Made by a program: the position numbers and the translations under genes. This document shows positions 59,586-64,000 of a stretch of 64,000 nucleotides of DNA, piece by piece. The notes under the pieces are model-generated. The model was not told where the DNA came from and did not search any database. It saw only the letters and a program-made list of their open reading frames with translations. Numbering within the stretch: position 1 is the stretch's first letter; each line of letters opens with the position of its first letter. Source of the stretch: Thiocystis violascens DSM 198 (GTDB lineage Bacteria > Pseudomonadota > Gammaproteobacteria > Chromatiales > Chromatiaceae); contig NC_018012.1 in the NCBI RefSeq assembly GCF_000227745.2, positions 682,001-746,000 of the forward strand, read 5' to 3'.

Positions 59586-62153
59586 TTGGAACCACAACCC
59601 AACCGGGCGACGTCGACGTCTTCCCCGCACACCCCGCCAGACATCTCTGCAGAACCGGACGTGTCTCGGCAGGCGAGTACGGCATCCCGGCGCAAAACCC
59701 GCTTGCCGCGTCCAGCCAAGCGTGCGCCGCGCTCCTTTTTGGGCTGGCTGGGCCATTTCCTGGGTCTCCTGGGCATGCCCCTGCAACTGCTGGCTCTGGG
59801 CCTGCTGGGCCTGGCGGTTTTCATCAGCGTGACCCTTCCCGATCTGCCGGATGTCGAGAGTCTGCGCACGGTTCAGTTTCAGGAACCGCTGCGAGTCTTC
59901 AGCGCCGATGGCGCGCTTATCTCGGAGTTTGGCATCGAGCGTCGCCGTCCGGTGGCCATCGGCGAGATTCCGCCGCTGGTGGTCAATGCCTTTCTCGCCA
60001 CCGAGGATAGTCGCTTTTTCGAGCATGGCGGCGTCGATACCGTCGGCATGGGACGGGCCTTGATCAGTTATCTCACGACCGGCGAAAAGGCCCAGGGCGG
60101 CAGTACCATCTCCATGCAGGTCACACGCAATTTTTTCCTGTCACCGGAAAAGACCTTTCAGCGCAAGCTCATGGAGGTGCTGCTGACGTTGCATGTCGAG
60201 CAGGCCCTGACCAAGGACGAGATCCTGGAACTCTATCTGAACCAGATTTTCTTCGGACATCGCGCTTACGGCATCTCCGCCGCCGCATCCTTGTATTACG
60301 ACAAGCGCCTCGACGAGCTCACCGAGGCCGAGGCGGCGATGCTGGCGGGCATTCCCAAGGCCCCGTCCACGAACAATCCGGTGACGAATCCGGCCCGCGC
60401 GCTGGAGCGGCGCGATTACATCTTGGGGCGGATGCGCGAACTCGGCTACATCGACACGAATCGCTATGAGATCGCCCTCAATGCGCCCGATACCGCGCTC
60501 CTGCAACGCCGTCAGCCAGAGCTGGACGCTGGTTTCATCGCCGAAATGGTGCGCTCGGAAATGCTGCGGTTTTACGGCGAGGACGCGATCAGCCAGGGGT
60601 ATCGGGTGACGACCACGGTCGAATCCTGGCTGCAGACCGCGGCCCAGGATTCCCTGCGGCTGTCGCTGAGTCAATATGACCGCCGACACGGCTATCGCGG
60701 TCCCGAGGCGGTCGTGAATCTGGCCGGGATGTCAGAGGAACGGATGGACGAGTATCTGGCGACAGTGGTCCGGATCCCGGAGCTGGAGCCAGGGCTGGTG
60801 ACCGGGGTTACCTCGGCCGGGGCGGAGATTTATCTTGGCCAGGGTCAGCGCGTCACGCTGGACGCAGGCCGTCTCTCCTGGGCGCGGACCCAGCGCAATC
60901 TGGCCCGCTGGAACGGTCCGCGGCGTAAATCCTCCGGAGCGGTGCTCGCGGGCGACCTGATTCGTCTCCGACGGGCAAAAAAAGGCGGCTGGGAGCTGAG
61001 TCAGATCCCGCGCGTCGGCGGCGCCCTGGTGTCCATTGCCCCGCGCGACGGAGCCGTGCGCGCGCTGGTCGGCGGTTACTCTTTTAACGAGACGAAATTC
61101 AACCGTGCCGTGGACATGCGCCGTCAACCCGGATCCAGTTTCAAGCCGTTCATCTATGCCGCCGCGCTCGACAAAGGCTGGACCCCGGCCAGTCTGCTCA
61201 AGGACCAGGCGGTCAAGATACCCGGCAACGAGCGCTGGAACCCCAAAAACGCCGACCACAAGGAACTCGGGCCGATCCGCATGCGCAAGGCCCTGGCGCT
61301 TTCGCGTAACCTGGCCAGCATCAATCTGTTGCAGAGCGTCGGCATCGAGGAGGCCCAGACTTATCTCCGCCGCTTTGGCTTCGATCTCGAAGCCCTGCCG
61401 CTGGGCCTCTCGATGGCGCTCGGTACCGGCGAACTCTCGCCGGTCAAACTCGCCGAGGGTTATGCCGTCTTTGCGAACGGCGGTTATCACGTCATCCCCT
61501 ATTTCATTGCGCGCGTGGAGGATGGCAACGGTCGGATCGTCTTCGAGGCCAATCCGCCGCAAGCCTGCGCCGATTGCTGGTACCGCACCGGAACGGCGAC
61601 GGCCAGCACCCAGGGACTCCAACCGAGCAATCCCGCGGAGCAGGCGATCGATCCGCGGATTGCCTATCAGATGACCTCGCTGCTGCGTGAAGTGGTGGAG
61701 CATGGCACGGGGACGCGCGCCAAGAAGCTGAATCGCGAGGATATTGTCGGCAAGACCGGCACGACCAACGATGTCCGCGATTCCTGGTTCGCGGGCTATC
61801 AGGCCAACTTCGTAACGATTGCCTGGATGGGCTTCGACGACTTCGGCAAGCTTGGCCGGGGGGAGGAGGGCGGCAAGGCCGCGCTGGGAATGTGGATCGA
61901 TTTCATGCGCAAGGCACTCAAGGATCAGCCGCTCGCCACGCTTGAGCCGCCGCCCGGTCTGGTGCAGGTTCGCGTCGATCCGAATCGGGGGACCGAAACC
62001 AAATCCAAGAGCGGAATCCTGGAGATGGTGCGGGAGGAAAACCGCCTAATGCTACTCGGTCCCGAGCCGATCAAGGTCGCTGGTCCAGCCACGCGAAAAC
62101 CGACCACGACCGTCAAACGCTCGGCGCCGCGAGTCATGGACGACCTGTTTTAG
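59586..62153 (+). CDS. mrcA: Class A penicillin-binding protein 1A
   Basis: An 855-residue bifunctional transglycosylase/transpeptidase. A ~55-residue basic cytoplasmic tail, membrane segment (LQLLALGLLGLAVFISVTL), GT51 domain (LATEDSRFFEHGGVDTVG; GGSTISMQVTRNFFLS), an OB-like insert that marks PBP1A, and the transpeptidase (SSFKPF, SRN, KTGTTND). The start appears to be TTG at 59586 with GGAG 6 bases upstream; the next ATG lies within the membrane segment. The pilMNOPQ genes often beside mrcA are absent. Confidence 0.93.
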   Translation: MEPQPNRATSTSSPHTPPDISAEPDVSRQASTASRRKTRLPRPAKRAPRSFLGWLGHFLGLLGMPLQLLALGLLGLAVFISVTLPDLPDVESLRTVQFQEPLRVFSADGALISEFGIERRRPVAIGEIPPLVVNAFLATEDSRFFEHGGVDTVGMGRALISYLTTGEKAQGGSTISMQVTRNFFLSPEKTFQRKLMEVLLTLHVEQALTKDEILELYLNQIFFGHRAYGISAAASLYYDKRLDELTEAEAAMLAGIPKAPSTNNPVTNPARALERRDYILGRMRELGYIDTNRYEIALNAPDTALLQRRQPELDAGFIAEMVRSEMLRFYGEDAISQGYRVTTTVESWLQTAAQDSLRLSLSQYDRRHGYRGPEAVVNLAGMSEERMDEYLATVVRIPELEPGLVTGVTSAGAEIYLGQGQRVTLDAGRLSWARTQRNLARWNGPRRKSSGAVLAGDLIRLRRAKKGGWELSQIPRVGGALVSIAPRDGAVRALVGGYSFNETKFNRAVDMRRQPGSSFKPFIYAAALDKGWTPASLLKDQAVKIPGNERWNPKNADHKELGPIRMRKALALSRNLASINLLQSVGIEEAQTYLRRFGFDLEALPLGLSMALGTGELSPVKLAEGYAVFANGGYHVIPYFIARVEDGNGRIVFEANPPQACADCWYRTGTATASTQGLQPSNPAEQAIDPRIAYQMTSLLREVVEHGTGTRAKKLNREDIVGKTGTTNDVRDSWFAGYQANFVTIAWMGFDDFGKLGRGEEGGKAALGMWIDFMRKALKDQPLATLEPPPGLVQVRVDPNRGTETKSKSGILEMVREENRLMLLGPEPIKVAGPATRKPTTTVKRSAPRVMDDLF

Positions 62154-62308
62154 GACGTGGTCGTTTTCTCGTCGGTGTCCGACGGTAGCTGAGTCTCTTG
62201 CGTTTCCGTCTCGGTGGTCACGGCCTTCCGCTGTTGCTTTTCTTCTTTTTTCTGCTTTTTGGCGAGGTCTCTCTGACGTTTTGCAAACGCATAATTAGGC
62301 TTGGCCAT
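62150..62308 (-). CDS. Short conserved lysine-rich protein
   Basis: A 52-residue protein from ATG 62308 behind GGAAGAG. The N-terminal half MAKPNYAFAKRQRDLAKKQK is highly basic and recalls a small protein seen in many proteobacteria beginning MAKPNY.(F/Y).KRQRELAKK; the C-terminal half is Thr/Glu-rich. It is probably cytoplasmic and nucleic-acid- or ribosome-associated by charge, which is inference only. Its stop overlaps the mrcA stop. Confidence 0.75.
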   Translation of the reverse strand: MAKPNYAFAKRQRDLAKKQKKEEKQQRKAVTTETETQETQLPSDTDEKTTTS

Positions 62309-62457
62309 TTGACATCTCTTCCGCTCGGTTTGAGGATAAAGCAAACAGAATAAAGCATTTTTACGTCGACTGCTTTCGGCCGTTCGCGGGATGCTTCGCG
62401 GAGGATGCCGCGACGGCGCGGCAAAGCAATACGCGATCCACAGGGTGTTATGGTGAG

Positions 62458-64000
62458 ATGAGAGAAGTGCGCGCGATCGGCCCGAGCGAAGGGCGCATCT
62501 TGTGGTGGGTCGGTGCGGCCGTGACGATTCTGCTGGTCGGGGGGATCTTCTCTTGGTGGACCGTCGCGCGGGCCGATCGCGAACTTCGCGAGGCGTTGCT
62601 GGAGCAACTCCGGGTGGTGTCTCAGACGGTGAATATCGAGCGACTCCAGTCGCTCTCCGGGACGGCGGCGGATCTGGAGAACGCCGATTACCTCAAACTG
62701 AAGGCACAACTTTCGACGGTCCGCTCGACCAACCCGCGGTTTCGGTTTGTCTATCTCATGGGACGTCAGGCCGATGGTCGGGTGTTTTTCCTCGTCGACA
62801 GCGAGCCGCCCGACTCGGTAGACGCTTCTCCGCCCGGACAGATCTACCCAGACGTTTCGGCGGACTTGCTCCAGGTCTTCGAGACCGGCACCGCGACCGT
62901 CGAGGGGCCGGTTGACGATCGGTGGGGCACCTGGATTTCGGCCCTGGTCCCGATCCGCGATACCGCGACCTCGCTGGCGGGGCTGGTCACGCCGCTCGAC
63001 GCCCAGGCAATGGTCCGCAAAGCCGTGGACTTTTATCGCAAACACGGCCGCGAGCGTTTTCTCCAGGAATGCAACGATCCGCGGGGCGCCTTCCGACAGG
63101 GCAGTCTCTACGTCTTCGCCTATGACCTGGAAATGACCATGCGCGCCCATCCGGTGAACGCCGAACTGGTTGGGCAGAACCTGCTGGATCGAAAAGACTG
63201 GTCCGGAGGCCGGTTCTTTCGGCGCGAGATCCGGGACGTCGCCCTGTCCTCGGGGAGCGGCTGGGTCGATTATCAATACGTCAATCCGCTCAACCACAAA
63301 CGCCAGGCCAAGACGACCTATGTCGAGCGAGTGGACGATCTGATTGTCTGCGCCGGCGCCTATAAAGGCAGCGGTGAGACCCTCGCCGTGATGGGGATCG
63401 ACATCGACGCCCGCGACTGGCGCTGGGATCTGGCCGCGCGTTCGGCACTCCCGATCGGTTTGACGTTTGTCTTGCTGATCGGCGTGTTAACCGCGCTGGC
63501 GTTCATCCGCCGCGTCGATACCGCGCCGAAACCGGTGCTCAGGCGTCTTTTGCCGCCACTGGCGGCGATGGTCTTGCTCTTGTTCGTCGGCACCGGGACG
63601 CTGCTGTGGAAGCAGCATCAAAAACAATTGGCCAGAACCAGCACCCATCTGGCCGCCCAGGTTACGGGGGAACTGAGCGCAAGCCTGGAGTTGCAGGCCG
63701 CCGGTCTGGCCACCGCGCTTCAGGTCATCACGGCCGACACGCGAGTGCGCGCGGCGCTTGCCAAGCACGATATCGAGCGCCTTCTGGCCGACTGGCGTCC
63801 CCTCTACGAGACGCTGCGACGGGATCGCAACCTCACGCACTTTTATTTCTTCGACCGTCACCGCGTCTGCCTGCTGCGCCTTCACAAGCCAGAGAAAAGC
63901 GGCGACCGGATTGCCCGTTTCACCGCCCTGGAGGCCGAGCGTACCGGTCGGACCGCCTCGGGTATCGAACTCGGGCCGCTGGGCACCTTCACCCTGCGGG
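62458..64000 (+). CDS. Large membrane sensor protein, N-terminal part (cut by window end)
   Basis: The frame is open from ATG 62458 to the end of the window (514 codons). Residues ~15-35 are a membrane segment (WWVGAAVTILLVGGIFSWWT), followed by a periplasmic region of ~300 residues. Its second half looks Cache-like (AMVRKAVDFYRKHGRERFLQ, GSLYVFAYDLEMTMRAHPVN, VGQNLLDRKD, GWVDYQYVNPLNHK). There are two further membrane segments (~325-345 and ~360-380), and a second periplasmic domain begins (LEASLELQAAGLATALQ-like stretch; LTHFYFFDRHRVCLLRLHKP). The output module, probably a kinase, GGDEF or receptor domain, lies outside. Confidence 0.85.
   Translation, partial: MREVRAIGPSEGRILWWVGAAVTILLVGGIFSWWTVARADRELREALLEQLRVVSQTVNIERLQSLSGTAADLENADYLKLKAQLSTVRSTNPRFRFVYLMGRQADGRVFFLVDSEPPDSVDASPPGQIYPDVSADLLQVFETGTATVEGPVDDRWGTWISALVPIRDTATSLAGLVTPLDAQAMVRKAVDFYRKHGRERFLQECNDPRGAFRQGSLYVFAYDLEMTMRAHPVNAELVGQNLLDRKDWSGGRFFRREIRDVALSSGSGWVDYQYVNPLNHKRQAKTTYVERVDDLIVCAGAYKGSGETLAVMGIDIDARDWRWDLAARSALPIGLTFVLLIGVLTALAFIRRVDTAPKPVLRRLLPPLAAMVLLLFVGTGTLLWKQHQKQLARTSTHLAAQVTGELSASLELQAAGLATALQVITADTRVRAALAKHDIERLLADWRPLYETLRRDRNLTHFYFFDRHRVCLLRLHKPEKSGDRIARFTALEAERTGRTASGIELGPLGTFTLR

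Overview
The window is GC-rich, densely coded gammaproteobacterial chromosome. Gene content and neighbourhoods (dedD-cvpA-purF-metZ, birA/coaX, yebC/ruvC/ruvA, HrcA-type CIRCE control of groESL, glycolate salvage genes, many large hybrid sensor kinases, cyanobacteria-like heptanucleotide arrays, DUF29 and Uma2 genes) suggest a purple sulfur bacterium of the Chromatiaceae. This is an inference from content; no rRNA or photosynthesis gene is present to prove it.

Layout. 1-12.1 kb is a signalling block: the end of a chemoreceptor, a periplasmic-binding-protein/hybrid-kinase pair, a REC-HDOD regulator, a second hybrid kinase coupled to a REC-PAS-GGDEF-EAL protein, then a divergent orphan Hpt protein and an EAL-HDOD protein. 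12.2-17.1 kb is a Gld-type ABC export/auxiliary operon (ATPase, fused permease-GldG protein, DUF4340 protein). 17.3-23.2 kb holds dedD, cvpA, purF, metZ, a small membrane protein and an RpfE-like protein. 23.2-30.5 kb is the stress region: groES-groEL with a perfect CIRCE operator, a long DUF349 coiled-coil protein, two hsp20 genes behind a second CIRCE, and a PilZ protein. 30.5-36.2 kb holds a DUF2782 protein, rep, yebC, DUF29, ruvC and ruvA. 36.3-42.4 kb is one giant hybrid histidine kinase of about 2046 residues. 42.5-45.8 kb holds glcE, glcF and a tartronate semialdehyde reductase (glycolate salvage). 45.8-51.8 kb holds a secreted protein, a NamZ-like protein, queA, an H-NS-family protein, a DEAD-box helicase and an RRM protein. 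51.9-64 kb holds an M61 peptidase, birA, an IS5-like element, coaX, a PilZ protein, a lipoprotein, folP, mtgA, a class A PBP, a tiny lysine-rich protein and a sensor gene cut by the window end.

How the genes work together. The two hybrid kinases at 1-8.3 kb lack their own Hpt domain, and an orphan Hpt gene sits beside a REC-GGDEF-EAL gene. This suggests a multistep phosphorelay ending in c-di-GMP control, with PilZ and EAL-HDOD proteins nearby as possible readers. groESL and the hsp20 pair probably form one HrcA regulon. glcE, glcF and garR would convert RubisCO-derived glycolate towards glycerate.

The most unusual structure is non-coding. Two intergenic regions (about 6.0-6.2 kb and 35.3-35.5 kb) carry heptanucleotide arrays facing inverted, near-complementary arrays. 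A MITE-like element occurs at 6.0 and 34.1 kb with relics elsewhere. A separate 87-bp repeat (three copies) abuts stop codons and has become the C-terminus of a PilZ protein. Two short relics (Uma2-like, PIN-like) and a freshly inserted-looking IS complete the mobile layer. No tRNA, rRNA, CRISPR array, prophage or confidently recognised defence system was seen.
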